A stretch of DNA of 64,000 nt. Source: Calliopum simillimum. Its lineage: Eukaryota > Arthropoda > Insecta > Diptera > Lauxaniidae. Each line of letters starts with the position of its first letter. Positions within the stretch are counted from its first letter, which is position 1. The translations under genes were made by a program, and so were the position numbers. The stretch covers positions 115,591,124-115,655,123 of the forward strand of contig OX638371.1 of assembly GCA_951812925.1 (NCBI GenBank), read 5' to 3'. The notes under the pieces were generated by a model, which saw only the letters and a list, made by a program, of their open reading frames with translations, was not told the DNA's origin and made no database searches. Positions 12,331 through 24,100 of this stretch are shown one piece after another.

Positions 12331-12575
12331 CAACAACAATGACTGCGAATATACCGAGTAGTTTGCAATCTGAACGAAGACACGTTTCGCGCAAAGTCCT
12401 TCGATTGGTCCGAAACAACGACAGCGGCAACGACAAAGGTTGACGACGTTGAATGTCCTTTAGGTTTAGATGCGAAATTGTGTGCATGTGTGTGCGGAGC
12501 ACCTCCTCATGCGAAGCCTTTAAAATCCTCTCAATGTATGCGTTCGTTTGTTTCATATGCAAATTTTTCTCATCA

Positions 12576-12593
12576 CCATCCATCCATCCATCC
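12576..12593. repeat. (CCAT)n microsatellite
   Basis: Four to five CCAT units are followed by CCAACCAACTAGCCATCCGTCCGTCCATCGG, a decayed continuation of the same tetranucleotide. Confidence 0.75.
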
Positions 12594-15500
12594 AACCAAC
12601 TAGCCATCCGTCCGTCCATCGGTTCGGTTTGTCCATTCATCAACTTTTATGCTGTTTCAATTGCTTTGATACAAAATGTTAGATCCTTGAAAGGATTTTC
12701 AAAGTACAAATTTTTCGGGTGCTATATATTAATTAAAAATTTTGCACACTTTGACTTTCGTTGATCAAATGATGAAACGGCGAACACGCACAAATGGGTT
12801 AAATTATGCAATTGTGCACAGCATTTCAAAATTTATTATATTGATCGAATCCTCCAGTGAAAATCTTTCCCACAGCATTTATAGGCATTTCATGCTAAAT
12901 GCAATTAAATGGCTAACAAAAAAACCAATTGCAACAAAAATAACAACAAAATATATGCGGCTAATAAGATATAATTAAGTCATCATTATGGCACGGTAAA
13001 ATATTGTAAGACCTGTAGAAGATGAAGAAGAAGAAGCAGAAGGAGACGAAAAGACGCTAACAACCAGAAAAGGCAGAGGTAGTTTTTGTTAACTTCATCA
13101 TACTAACGCTCAATTTAGCTCGTGAATTCTTTGAAAAATTAAGAAGAAAAAAAGCAGCAGCAGCAATAATAATAATATATTATAATAATTTTGCTGAAAA
13201 TATGATTATGGCTCTGGCGAATGCTAAAACTGTAGAAGATATATAGGGTACACTAGAAAAAGTCTTTACTAAAGTAATAAAATTAAAACTTTTACTTTGC
13301 AATATGCGGCAGAAAACGAACTATTTCCTTCCTGCCTTTCTATCGCTTTATTATAAATTTTTCCATTTCCCGTTGTAAATTGAAACTTTCTCGATTTCCG
13401 TATTTCGGCACGATTATTTCGAATCCGATGTTTTTCTGACTATGTATTGAATTTCAAATTTTGATTTCATTTGGTAGAAATAGTGAGATTCCTCGTTTGT
13501 TTCTTTGCATACATTGGGTGTAAAATTCCAACCAAATTGGAATGAATGCAAATCCACACCGAATTCGGTATAAAATCTACAAATTGGTGTACAAACCGTT
13601 TATACTTGTTCGTATAAAATTTATACAAATAAAATATTAACACTATTTTGGCTTAAATTTAAAAGTATCACCATACAAAAATCTTTTATACTATTTTTGT
13701 ATAAATTTTATATATATTTCATATGAAATTATGTATTTTATACCATTTTATATAAAATTCATATTGTGCTATATAAACCAATTTTACTTAATTTTCGAAT
13801 AAATTTTTCGATATTAAAAAATGATATTGATACTTAGGCAGTATAAATTCCATAATAAAAATATATCTGACAATAATTACATGTGTTTATTCATTTTAAG
13901 AGAAACAAATTTCTTAAATTACATAAAATATTTTCAATTACATATTTCCTTAAAGCATAAATGTACAGTTTGTTATTTTTCCCAAACATCTTTTTGTAAT
14001 GAGAAAGTTGTTTAAGTTCGTGATACATTTATTTTGGTAATAGAAACAATTTCTGGCAGAAAATGGGTTAAGGGTTGTTTGAAGTTTCTAATACGATTTA
14101 CTTCAGCCTGAAAAGGTGAAAAAAGCAAAAACAAAGGTTTTTCGATATTCCAGTTAACGATATTTCGAAGATCAAAAAACAAATCGATATAATATATCGT
14201 AAGTTTCGGAAAAAATGACTGGGACTACAAGCTTTCTTATCCGTTTTTATGGCTAAGGGTTTCCTTTAACTATTATATAACCTCAAAAAACCGAAATTTT
14301 AGGTTTTGGGTCTTTCGAAATCCAAAAATGGTGGAGTCTATTACTGTATTCGGATTCAACATCAAAATTTACAATGGCTTTACTTGTTTCTGTTTGATGC
14401 TTCTCTTATGAATATGCGTAAAAAATCATTTTATTAATAAAAAGTTACTGCATACTCAGTTTTTTCAGTTAATTTTTGTCAAATGTTTTATTTGATGCAG
14501 AAACAATGTACAGGCCATTTGAAAAACGAAAGACGGCACGGAAATTCGAATAGCTCGTTGCCCGATATACATATATAAAAAAAATGTTTCTGTATATATA
14601 TTATTTGGAACTCAGTGAATAACTTTGCATAAAAAAACCTGGTGTACGAGAACCTTTGGGTTAAACAGAATTCAAACGAGCCTTGTAAGAATATCACAAC
14701 AGAAACAAACAACAACAAATGAAAAAGAGTTTACTCAATGAATGATAAGGAAAAAAACACAGAATACGAGGAAGCGTAATAGCGAAAATGCGAACGAAAA
14801 TTTTCGTGTTTGTGTGTAATTCCTTTAACACAAACTTTATCCTTAAAAAAGAATCTATGTATACTATTGAAAAATCAAAAAATAAATAATTCAGTATCTT
14901 TTTAGTCACCAAAGTGTTGTTTTTAAAAAAAATTATTAAAATCGGTTCAGTGTATTTTGCACCAAAGAGTTACATAGGATTTTCATATAAGCAAATTTTT
15001 AAAAATAATATATGTACTTATGTAGATTAATTCAAAATTTATTTCCATATATGTCACAGTATGACTAAATAAACCTGCGCTTTTGTTTCCGTGTATTAAA
15101 TAAACGAGAACGTTTGCAAAGAGAGCAGTAACCTAACCCCGCACAAGACCTAGCGGGCTTTTTTGGCATTCAGTTTGAAACCGACAACGGCTCATCAAGC
15201 AAATTTGACGTAACTATGAAAAAATGAAAGAAGCGATAAAAAGGTTTGCAAAAATATCAAACTTAAAATATTAAAAGAAAAAAAAAAACCGCACATAAAA
15301 TCATATGTCAGACAATTGAAGAAGCTGCTGCAGCTTAAAAGTTACACAGGCGTAACAAGCGGACAACAGACAAAAACAGCGACAACAAAGTTAAAGCCAA
15401 GTTGAGAATGCAAGCAGCAACAGCAGCAGCTGAGGCCTGAAGCGAACATTTCCGTAGCCAACCCAGTCCATCTTAAGACGACTACTGTTTGATAAGTAGT

Positions 15501-15654
15501 TAGTTGTTGTTGTTGCTGCCTTTGCCGTCGCTGCTGCTGCTGCGGCGACTGCCCCAACAGACGGCTTCTGTTGTACGCAGTAATTTCGTAGGCAGATCGA
15601 ACAGCGCAACTGCAACTGCTTATTATCATTAATTTTGAATTGTTTTTCGTGATC

Positions 15655-15830
15655 TTAACGATCGCATCGATTTGCGATGTTGTTCCCGCGCGCGAGACGC
15701 GTTATCGTTACCGCATATGAGCGATCGATGAAGCAGCGCATGTGCAACAGCAACAAAGTAAGCAGAGAGCGTTCAGCGCAGCAACAAAACATTTTAGTTT
15801 TGCGCGCAGACGCAACGACCTCCAAAGATT
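15655..15830. promoter_or_regulatory. CpG-rich patch, possible promoter or 5' UTR
   Basis: Against an AT-rich background this stretch has many CpGs ('CCCGCGCGCGAGACGCG', 'GCGATCGATGAAGCAGCGC', 'TTGCGCGCAGACGC'). 'CAACAAAGTAAGC' near 15755 resembles a splice donor and is flanked by opa runs. Fly developmental-gene leaders often look like this, but no TATA/Inr pair or downstream coding exon is seen, so this is weak. Confidence 0.2.
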
Positions 15831-15869
15831 CGATTATAATGTTGCTGTGCTGTGGCACGTTTTTTTCCC

Positions 15870-16013
15870 TCTTCCATACTGTTGCTGTTGTTGTTATTGC
15901 TAAGGTATTGTTGCAGTTTGTTGTTGTTGTTGCTGCTGTTTTGCATATGCACGTATGTATAGTATACATTGTATATGCGATTGTAAATTGTCGTTGTTGT
16001 TGTTGTTGTTGTT
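15870..16013. repeat. (TTG)n opa-type runs
   Basis: Clusters of GTT/GCT repeats occur at 15.88-15.94 kb and 15991-16013. Both strands have open frames through them (poly-Cys/Val/Leu or poly-Gln/Thr), which are repeat artefacts. Confidence 0.75.
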
Positions 16014-16538
16014 AATATAATAATTATTGCTGTTGCTACTGCAATTTTTTTATTGGTGCTACTGCTTGCTGCTACTGGTTGCTAGTTTTTCTGGCAGTTA
16101 ATGATGCTTTATGCCAAACCTCAAAAATACTGCAATTTATTTCTTTACTTTTCATTTTATATCGCGATGGACCATACAGTCAAAATGTAAAAAAAAATCT
16201 ATAAAATTCAAAATAAGTAAGATGCATTTCAATATACTGTAATGGGATATACGTACATAAGTACATGCATAGATGTGGCACTATGTTTTTTATTTTTTTG
16301 AACCGATGTTTGTGGATGTTTGTGCAAATCTAAATGACCAGAATGGAACATAGTATAAATATAAATGGCAGATTTAGGTAACAATATCTTTCATGTCTCG
16401 CTATATTGATTTGCTTCAAACTTTAAATTAAAAGAGCAAAAGAGCGATCTTCAACAACATAGAAGTAATAGGCTCCGCAGAAACCTTCACAAGGACATGT
16501 TAGGGATTCATTCTAAAGTATCAAACTATCAAAAACTA

Positions 16539-16874
16539 CACACAAAAAAAAAACAACATAATATTAATGAAAAATTCTTCGAATTTGAGCCGAGAACAGA
16601 ATTCATTGAATCATTTTATTGAAATTTTAGAACTTTTCATAAAATATAAGAACGAAATTCGTAAATTTTTTTATTTTGAAAAATAAAAAAAAAATTTACG
16701 AATTTCGTTCTTATATTTTATGAAAAGTTCTAAAATTTCAATAAAATGATTCAATGAATTCGTTCTTATATTTTATGAAAAGTTCTAAAATTTCAATAAT
16801 ATATTTCATATAGTCAATGAATTCTGTTCTCGGCTCAAATTCGATGAATTTTTTGATGTTCTATTTTTTGTGTG
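16539..16874. mobile_element. Palindromic MITE with TA target duplication
   Basis: The arms begin CACACAAAAAA and share 'GAATTTGAGCCGAGAACAG' and 'TTTAGAACTTTTCATAAAAT' in inverse orientation, meeting near 16680 at an A/T-rich centre. TA flanks both ends (16537-16538 and 16875-16876). The right arm is longer because a segment of about 60 bp containing 'GTTCTTATATTTTATG' is duplicated in direct orientation. No coding capacity. Confidence 0.75.
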
Positions 16875-16877
16875 TAG

Positions 16878-17850
16878 TAGATAAAACAATGTTGTTCTGC
16901 AAAAAGGCCTTTCTTCAATTAAAAAGCTCATGATTTTAAAGTTATTCATACAAGAAACTCCAAGAAATTTGACCATAAATGTAATAAATAATTTTGGTAC
17001 TTTTAGGATACTGTGAGTACTTTTTTTTGCTATTTGGTACAAAATAGAAGAATTCATTTGTCATCTCTGTTACAATGACAAATCTGAAAAATAAACAAAA
17101 AAAAAAAAAAAACATGAAGTCAGTGCTTTGATTTTTGTCTTTCTCTTTGCTTTATCCTCAGTTCAGCACTGTGTGACAGCAATTTTGTTCTTGTTATTAT
17201 TAAGAAATTTGTATTATTAAATACTAAAATATTAAAATAATTTTAACTTTGTGCACATCTACCTGCAACTACGTTTCTAATGGTGGTCTATTTTTAACAT
17301 AATAAAAACAGTAGGACAAATTGAATTGAATTGCAACTCGACCGTAACAAGATTTTTATCTTAAACTACCCTTTATCTATTGATGTAATTTACGATGACT
17401 CAAAATTTTGACGTTTTAGAGCAATGCTGGTAACTGTTTTAAATTATAGTGTCTTCTTGGAGAACAATGTAATCTATTCTAAAAAACTTTGCTAAAAAAG
17501 TTGCTCAAACCCGACAAATCGTATCCAGAAAATTTACAAAACTACATAGCTTGAGAACCATTCACGCTAGTTTTTAATCGGTAGAGACGTAGCCCAGTGA
17601 GGTTTTGTTAAATTTAGTTTTTCAAAATTCCCTTGGATTTGTCGGGTTTTGTCTGGTATTTTAGGAGCCTTAACAACTCGGGCTTGTGTGATTTTTTTGA
17701 TTGGTAGATATGTGTTGGCCGGTTAAGATTTGTGATAATTATTTTTTTCAAAATTCCCTCGACTTCGTTCGATGTATTAATAAATGTATTTTTTTTTTAT
17801 GGATCGATTATTTTTTGATGGGTGGATATGGTTTTGAGTTTGAATACTTT
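16878..17850. other. Unassigned DNA with weak internal repeats
   Basis: No gene is seen. Between 17575 and 17850 two or three diverged units of about 130 bp can be made out ('TTTTTCAAAATTCCCTTGG' and 'TTTTTTCAAAATTCCCTCG'; 'ATTGGTAGATATGTG' and 'ATGGGTGGATATGG'). Confidence 0.4.
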
Positions 17851-18095
17851 TTGGGATCTTCTTAATTTTTTTTTATTTATATATTTTTATTTTATTTTAT
17901 TTGACAATATAATTAGTACATAAGAAATTTTTCTTTTAAGTACAACAATCAAGTATACAATGATGTTAAATCGGACACATGATGAATAAATATTTGATGT
18001 AATAAATAAATATAATAAAAAATACTAAATATGTTTACAAAGACTATAATAAAACCAACAATAAATAAAAAATAATTACTAGCCCAAATGAGATT

Positions 18096-18350
18096 TTAAG
18101 AAAAGTATCGAAATAACAAATATTTAAAGTTTTTCCTGATTGAAACACATTTTATGTCTCTAGGTAGAGAATTCCATATACGAGTATCGTTAACAAAAAA
18201 TAGTTTGGACGAGTTCAAATATTTTAACGTTGGTATGACTAAATTCAAATTTCGGGATGATTGACAGAAAAGCAATTCATCATACAAATAAGCCGGCTTT
18301 TTCGTATAAATAATATTTTGCAAGAATACGCAATTTCTTATACTAGAGTT
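18096..18350 (-). pseudogene. LINE reverse transcriptase, C-terminal remnant
   Basis: The minus frame ending at 18096 contains NCVFLQNIIYTKKPAYLYDE, then NLNLVIP, SSKLFFVNDTRIWNSLPRDI and FKYLLFRYFS. It aligns along its length with the C-terminus of the 55.9 kb copy (NCIFLHNLLHSKTPYYLYEK and RLFFVNAARLRNSLPNTIK). It is the 3' coding end of the same interrupted LINE. About 150 residues that should join it to the palm block are missing or displaced by the insertion. Confidence 0.8.
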
Positions 18351-18937
18351 CGCCTTGTGGCCGAAATTCGACCACTTCGATTTGACCATAAAATGAAGCA
18401 AAATGTTTTTATACCCGACCAAGGAACGATAAGACAAAAAGCTTTTAATATTTTTCCTTAGGGTTAGGGTTGTCTGCATCGGTGCAGCAGCTATGTTGCA
18501 ATATCGTGCTTTCCATTTAGAGGCGTGTGACTCCTTCTAAAGAGCAAACAGTTTTTGATATCTTTCTGTCCCGTTCATTTTGTGCCCATACCAAAATTCA
18601 TAAAAATCAATCATGTTATCGTCCCTTAGTGCTAACCCTATATTTATACCAAATTTCATAAAAATCGTAAGAAGAAGTTTAGCCGTAAGAACGTTTTTTC
18701 CATTTAGGGGCGTGGTACGGCCCACATCGTTCCTTAGTACTAACCCTATCTCCACACCAAATTTCGCTAAAATCGATGCAGTGGTTTAGCCGCGAGAGCG
18801 TTTTTTCCATTTAGGGGCGTGGCACCACTCACTTTAAAAACAAATATAGTCCTTTACACTGCTCCTCCTCACTACCTTTCCAACAAACAAAATTAAGCAA
18901 ATCGGTTGAGATTTAAGTATAGAGACAGGGACATGTG
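18350..18937. mobile_element. GGCGTGGC/DINE-1-like repeat inserted in the LINE
   Basis: It carries repeated 'CCATTTAGGGGCGTGG' boxes and 'ACCAAATTTCATAAAAATC'-like stretches. A segment ending 'AGCAAATCGGTTGAGATTTA' and 'AGACAGGGACATG' resembles the core and GAC-rich end of dipteran DINE-1-like elements. Its borders are set by where LINE homology stops and resumes, so they are approximate. It also holds two TTAGGG units at 18458-18471. Confidence 0.55.
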
Positions 18938-19378
18938 GTCTACATAGTTTAAGGAAGAATTTATTTGAAATCCTACGTTCTTAACTTTGTCTACAAATTT
19001 TAGCTCAGCTTTATTAAGAGAGATTGATGGCAAGTCTTCAAAAGGATAGCGTTCTCTCGAAATGGGCAACACATACGATTTTAATGGATTTAGACTAAGT
19101 CCATTTTGAATGGCCCATTTGCTTATTCTGTCTAGATCCTCATTCACTCTAAAGCACAAATCTTCAATCAGACTAAAGGGTTTTGATAGGCAGAGTTGGA
19201 GATCATCAGCATATGCGTGCATAGTAACACTATGACACACAGAAAAATATCATTGACGAATAGGGTAAATAAAAGAGGACCTAACACTGAACCCTGTGGT
19301 ATTCCACAATTAATAAATAAGTACTTTGAGTATTTATTACCAATTTTTGTTCTCTGGGTTCTACCAACAAGATAGCTC
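18938..19378 (-). pseudogene. LINE reverse transcriptase, palm-domain remnant
   Basis: Reverse transcriptase of a non-LTR element would copy its RNA at a nicked target. In one minus frame the motif block GIPQGSVLGPLLFTLFVND precedes a short disruption. In another frame from 19240 comes HAYADDLQLCLSKPFSLIED, containing the YADD catalytic signature, then NEDLDRISKWAIQNGLSL and NPLKSYVLPIS. At least one frameshift separates the two blocks, and the frame stops after NSSLNYVDH where the inserted repeat begins (about 18937). The 55.9 kb copy continues as NSSLTCEDYINSVISK at that point. It is a clear pseudogene. Confidence 0.85.
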
Positions 19379-19393
19379 TTGGGATCTTCTTAA

Positions 19394-20483
19394 AGTCATT
19401 ATTACAGTTTTGGGATCTTCTTAAAATTTCTTATTTTAATCCCTGCTTTATACATACATATGTACGTATGTTAAAACTTTAGAAACATGCCTGAAAACCA
19501 AATCAAGACAATAAGTTTCTAAGAGGTGTAAAACGGAGGTGCTTTTAACAACAAAAAAAAAGAAAAACCAATGGACTGTACCACCTCAGAATTTATCCGC
19601 TGATAGTTTATTGCAAATAAATTACAACAGAATTGTATTAATCTGTATTAGGTTAGGTTAGGTTAGGGTGGCGGCAATATTGCCACACATAGATTCTTTT
19701 TTAAATGAGCAAAAACACAATACCGACAAAAGATATATTTATAACAACAACAACAGCAACAACATATTTTGTAAAAATTTTTCACATAAATAAATGAATG
19801 CAAAGAAAAACGTCCATTGTAATTACAGTCATTCGATATCGGCATTCGGCATTTGGTAGCGCAGAAACAACTGAAGAAATGATGAACGAATTGTAGAATT
19901 CAAAACTCGGCACAAATGAGGTAAACAACAACAACAACAATAGCGAACAACAAAAATCAACAACTGTATAATCAAAAAAAGATACGTACAAGTCTTTTTG
20001 AGCCAAGTCAAGTTGTGTTTGTTGCTTTTTAACTTTTGGCCGTTTGAAGTGCAACAAAACGCAGCAGCAGCAACAACAGCAACATGCGGTTCGTTCAGTA
20101 CAAGAAACATCAAAATCTTATAATCATAAAGGAAAAAAAAAAAACACAGAAAAAGTCCAAATTATACACAACAATCACATTAATTTCACTCTAAAGATGC
20201 ACACACACTCGTTTGCACAAGTGTAGTTGTATCAGTTGCATCAAATGTATCTAAAACAAAGAAAAAAATAAAAAATTTGTTGCAAATTCATAAGCACATA
20301 ATAAAAACTAAATTGCGAATTGGTTGAATGAACTTAGGTGTTTCTTCCTTTATGGGGTATCAATTTTGTTTTAATGCCTTGCGAGTGAAATATCCAGCAA
20401 ATGAACGGTGGATGGATCGACCGTTCTTTGGAATGAAGATAAAAAATTTTTTGAGTTTATTGGCTTTCGGTTAGATCTTCGCT
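19394..20483. other. Unassigned DNA with opa runs
   Basis: CAA runs lie at 19.74-19.77, 19.92-19.94 and 20.06-20.09 kb. Four TTAGG units lie at 19648-19667. No gene is recognised. Confidence 0.4.
19648..19667 (+). repeat. Short interstitial TTAGG run
   Basis: Three TTAGG units are followed by TTAGGG. TTAGG is the ancestral insect telomere repeat, but flies have lost telomerase and such short runs are common inside dispersed fly repeats. Confidence 0.75.
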
Positions 20484-21290
20484 AAACTCAACTCAAAACT
20501 CAACTCAACTCAACTCAACTCAACTCAACTCAACTCAACTCAACTCAACTCAACTCAACTCAACTCAACTCAACTCAACTCAACTCAACTCAACTCAACT
20601 CAACTCAACTCAACTCAACTCAACTCAACTCAACTCAACTCAACTCAACTCAACTCAACTCAACTCAACTCAACTCAACTCAACTCAACTCAACTCAACT
20701 CAACTCAACTCAACTCAACTCAACTCAACTCAACTCAACTCAACTCAACTCAACTCAACTCAACTCAACTCAACTCAACTCAACTCAACTCAACTCAACT
20801 CAACTCAACTCAACTCAACTCAACTCAACTCAACTCAACTCAACTCAACTCAACTCAACTCAACTCAACTCAACTCAACTCAACTCAACTCAACTCAACT
20901 CAACTCAACTCAACTCAACTCAACTCAACTCAACTCAACTCAACTCAACTCAACTCAACTCAACTCAACTCAACTCAACTCAACTCAACTCAACTCAACT
21001 CAACTCAACTCAACTCAACTCAACTCAACTCAACTCAACTCAACTCAACTCAACTCAACTCAACTCAACTCAACTCAACTCAACTCAACTCAACTCAACT
21101 CAACTCAACTCAACTCAACTCAACTCAACTCAACTCAACTCAACTCAACTCAACTCAACTCAACTCAACTCAACTCAACTCAACTCAACTCAACTCAACT
21201 CAACTCAACACAACACAACACAACACAACACAACTCAACTCAACTCAACTCAACTCAACTCAACTCAACTCAACACAACTCAACTCAACT
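20484..21290. repeat. (CAACT)n pentanucleotide array, about 160 units
   Basis: About 800 bp of almost perfect CAACT units. A short stretch of CAACA units at about 21216-21232 and isolated CAACA units near 21273 are the main variants. One strand has no G and the other no C apart from the flanks. No coding potential is seen. Confidence 0.95.
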
Positions 21291-23109
21291 TCGCCACTTC
21301 GCTTAAGTCGAACAAGTATTGTTCTCGAGACCCAATAACTAAAGGAACTTAGAACTATTTCAGTAACATGGTGAATCTTTATCTACCAACTCATACTCAG
21401 AATGGCTTGCCGAAGTCGGAAAAGTAAATTGCAATAAAAAGTTTTTTCTATTGCGGTGCTCAGATGATATAAAATGGGTCTGATTTCTCCGGAATAAAGA
21501 CAACCTAGAGATTATGGATGAAAGTGGGAATCCTTCAGAAGTGAAAATAATATTTTCTGGCAAACTAACACAAGATACAACTCTGAAATGGTTTCAAAGG
21601 CTAAATCAAGCCTCAACAAATCAAGATTTGAGTACACGTATACTGCAGGTACTTAAGCTTGGTGGAAATTATGGTTCTGCGTTATGCCAGATCGAGCTTT
21701 AAGAATGGCCTGTGGATTGCTTCGGTAGCTTATGCATTGTTCGAGGGACGAATTTTACTTCTGAAAGGCGTTAAAATATAGAAAGACCTAAAATCAACAA
21801 AATTTGTCTAAAGAATTTCTATTTTGGACCCACGATGAGAATCGGAACCGAGAGAAGTTAATTTGATGCTTAAATATCGGTAAATATGACTTCTTTATAT
21901 CAATACGAGCCTACCATATATCGTTATCCCTATTTTTAATAAAAACACCCCTTTCCGTATGCAACTTTTTCAGATTTTTCAACACCACTGCTGCTGTAGT
22001 TTTTGTAGACGTCTAAAATTTTTGATTCTTACGTTAAAAATAAATGATTACTTTTATATTTCATCTATTTTAAAGTATCTTTTTTTTAAAGTACCTAAAA
22101 TTTTCAATCAGATTTTTCTCTTAGCCTTCGTGCACTTGAAGAAATTGACATTTTCCGAGTGGGTTCAGCTCAGCGCATGCAAAAGGAGCACACAAGTAGG
22201 CCCATCACTAACGATGCCTGGATAAAACGAAGTTTCGCCACCTAATTTTTTTTTTTTTTTTTTGGCAGCCAACGAGTGCGTAATGATTGAGGGGGAGGGG
22301 AGGAGAACAAGGAGGTTAGGTCCGGTTGTGGCAAAGATAGAGCAGAAATGTGTTTTGCTTTTCATTTTTGTAGTTCGGAGTGCAGAGGATAGGATTGCAA
22401 ATTTGCACTTGCATACGAAATGCAATACAATATTCTGCATTAGATGCACATGCAATGCAACACACACACAGCTACGACCAGCATGCACTCACACAAGCAT
22501 ACGTATACTTAAAGAGAAATTGGGTGCGTGTGCAAATGCGTTGAATTTGCAATGACTGCAGCAGCAACGGCAACAGCAGCTTTAGTTGTTGTTGGGGCCT
22601 GTCGATGTATTTTAGAGATGTTGCTGCTGCCTGCCGTGTTGTTGCTGTATTGTGGGCAACGTTTTGTGATTTATTTTTAATTGAAATTCTAGAATGCGCA
22701 CAAAACTCTGCAGGCAACAACAGCAACGACGGGATACAACAGCGACATGCAAGTTTCAGCATGGTCGTTTGTTTGTGTGTGTGCGTATGTGTGTGAGCAT
22801 TTGTGAAGTTGTAGGCTCCAAGCCCATCAAGCAACCGGAGAAACGCGCGAAAGATTGGTGCATAGCAACGATGCTGGTGCATTGAGAATATTTTATTGTC
22901 ATTATTTTTGATTTAATTTGGAACATTTATAATGTTAAAGAGAAAGCTAAATTGGATCAAAATATATATATATGCATATATACATATATTAAAATGAATA
23001 TGCATCCAAAAGCTGAGCACATCAAATCCTATTGAGACATTTTTAATATTGCTTTCTTGGATGAAATATGTTGGTGCAGTTTTTCATATGGACGCACATT
23101 GGTATTTTC
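21291..23109. other. Unassigned DNA with microsatellites
   Basis: It contains GT/CA-rich and opa-type stretches at 22.45-22.80 kb. A 62-codon frame at 21514-21702 has balanced composition (KIIFSGKLTQDTTLKWFQRL) but no recognised domain and no neighbours, so it is not called. Confidence 0.35.
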
Positions 23110-24100
23110 TCGAAAGATTCTGAGAAAGTCAAAAACTCTTGATAAAGTCGACAAATGTTGACAAAGTCGAAAAATTTTTATTTAGTTGAAAAATATTGAT
23201 AAAATCGAAATATTTTGAAAGCCGGAAAATGTTTAGAGAAATTCAAAGAATGTTGATAAAAGTCGAATAATGTTGTTTAAATCGAAAAATGCAGATAAAA
23301 ACGAAAAATTTTGGTAAATACGAAATGTAAAATGAAATGTATCCCAATCAAAAAGAGTTTTTTGAGTCGAATAATGTTTATAAAGTCGAGAAATGTTGAT
23401 GGAAGTCGAAAAATATTCATTTAGTCGAAAAATGTTGATATGTGTTGACATAGTCGAAAGATGTTGAGAGAATGTCAAAGAATGTTGATTAAGTCAAAAA
23501 ATGTTGAAAAAACGAAAAATTTTGAGCAAGTCGAAAAATGTTTATAAAAACGAAATATGTTGATAAAGTTGAAGATTATTGATAATGTTGAAAATGTTAA
23601 TAACGTCGTCAAATACTGATAATGTCGAAAAATGTTGCTAAATTCGAAAACTGAAATGTATCCATAGTCGAAAAAGGTTTTTAAGTCGAAAAATTATGAT
23701 TAAGTCGGGATATACTCTGGATGGAAAAATGCTGAGGTAGTCTAAAATTCTTGATAAAGTCGAAAATTATTGCTAAAGTCGTAAAATGTTGATAAGATCG
23801 AAAAATGTTGAGGTGTCGAAATATGTTGAGAGAAAGTAAAAGAATGTTGATAAAAGTCGAAAAATGTTGATTAAGTCAAGAAATGCTGATAAAAATGAAA
23901 AATATTGAACATATCAAAAAATGCTGATAATGTCGAAAAATGAAATGTATCCCAAGTCGAAAAAATGTTTTTTAAGTCGAAAAATGTTGATAAGTCGAAA
24001 AATGCTAAGAAAGCCGAAAAATCTTGATAAAATCGAAAAATGTTGATGAAGTCGTATATTGTTGCTGAATTCGTAATATGCTGATAAAATCATAAAATTT
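23110..24100. repeat. Diverged 19 bp tandem repeat, about 50 units
   Basis: The consensus unit read by eye is AAAGTCGAAAAATGTTGAT. Most units carry substitutions and small indels, so the array is old. The unit resembles each half of the 39 bp satellite at 29.7-31.06 kb. Confidence 0.8.

Larger units (their letters stand above)
10820..16535. other. Unassigned DNA rich in opa-type runs
   Basis: No gene is recognised over 5.7 kb. Trinucleotide runs occur at 12.24-12.33, 15.40-15.55 and 15.87-16.01 kb, and a CCAT tetranucleotide run at about 12.58 kb. An AT-rich inverted pair containing TATAAAATTTATACAAA lies at 13.61-13.72 kb. The 15.65-15.83 kb patch is richer in CpG. The frames I examined are low in complexity. 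Confidence 0.4.
17866..19378 (-). mobile_element. 5'-truncated LINE (Jockey/CR1-like), split by a later repeat
   Basis: A minus-strand non-LTR retrotransposon is flanked by a direct repeat TTGGGATCTTCTTAA (17851-17865 and 19379-19393), an expected LINE target duplication. The 3' end at 17866 carries an A-rich tail with AAATA units, seen as T/TTTAT on the plus strand. The 5' end is truncated inside the reverse-transcriptase domain. The body is interrupted at about 18350-18937 by an unrelated repeat. A third copy of the target motif lies at about 19410, so the host site was already locally duplicated. It is the same family as the copy at 55.9-56.9 kb. Confidence 0.8.

Noticed and set aside
12197..12361. 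54-codon Gln-rich frame (MTTAGYSEQAKGLG start)
   Set aside because: It superficially resembles Gln-rich gag N-termini but is built on CAG/CAA runs and stops at once. No neighbouring retrotransposon sequence.
13610..13720. AT-rich inverted pair containing TATAAAATTTATACAAA
   Set aside because: It is too AT-rich and short to separate from chance. No target duplication.
15342..16015. Frames on both strands through CAG/TTG runs
   Set aside because: Poly-Gln/Thr or poly-Cys/Val peptides open on both strands are the usual opa-repeat artefact.
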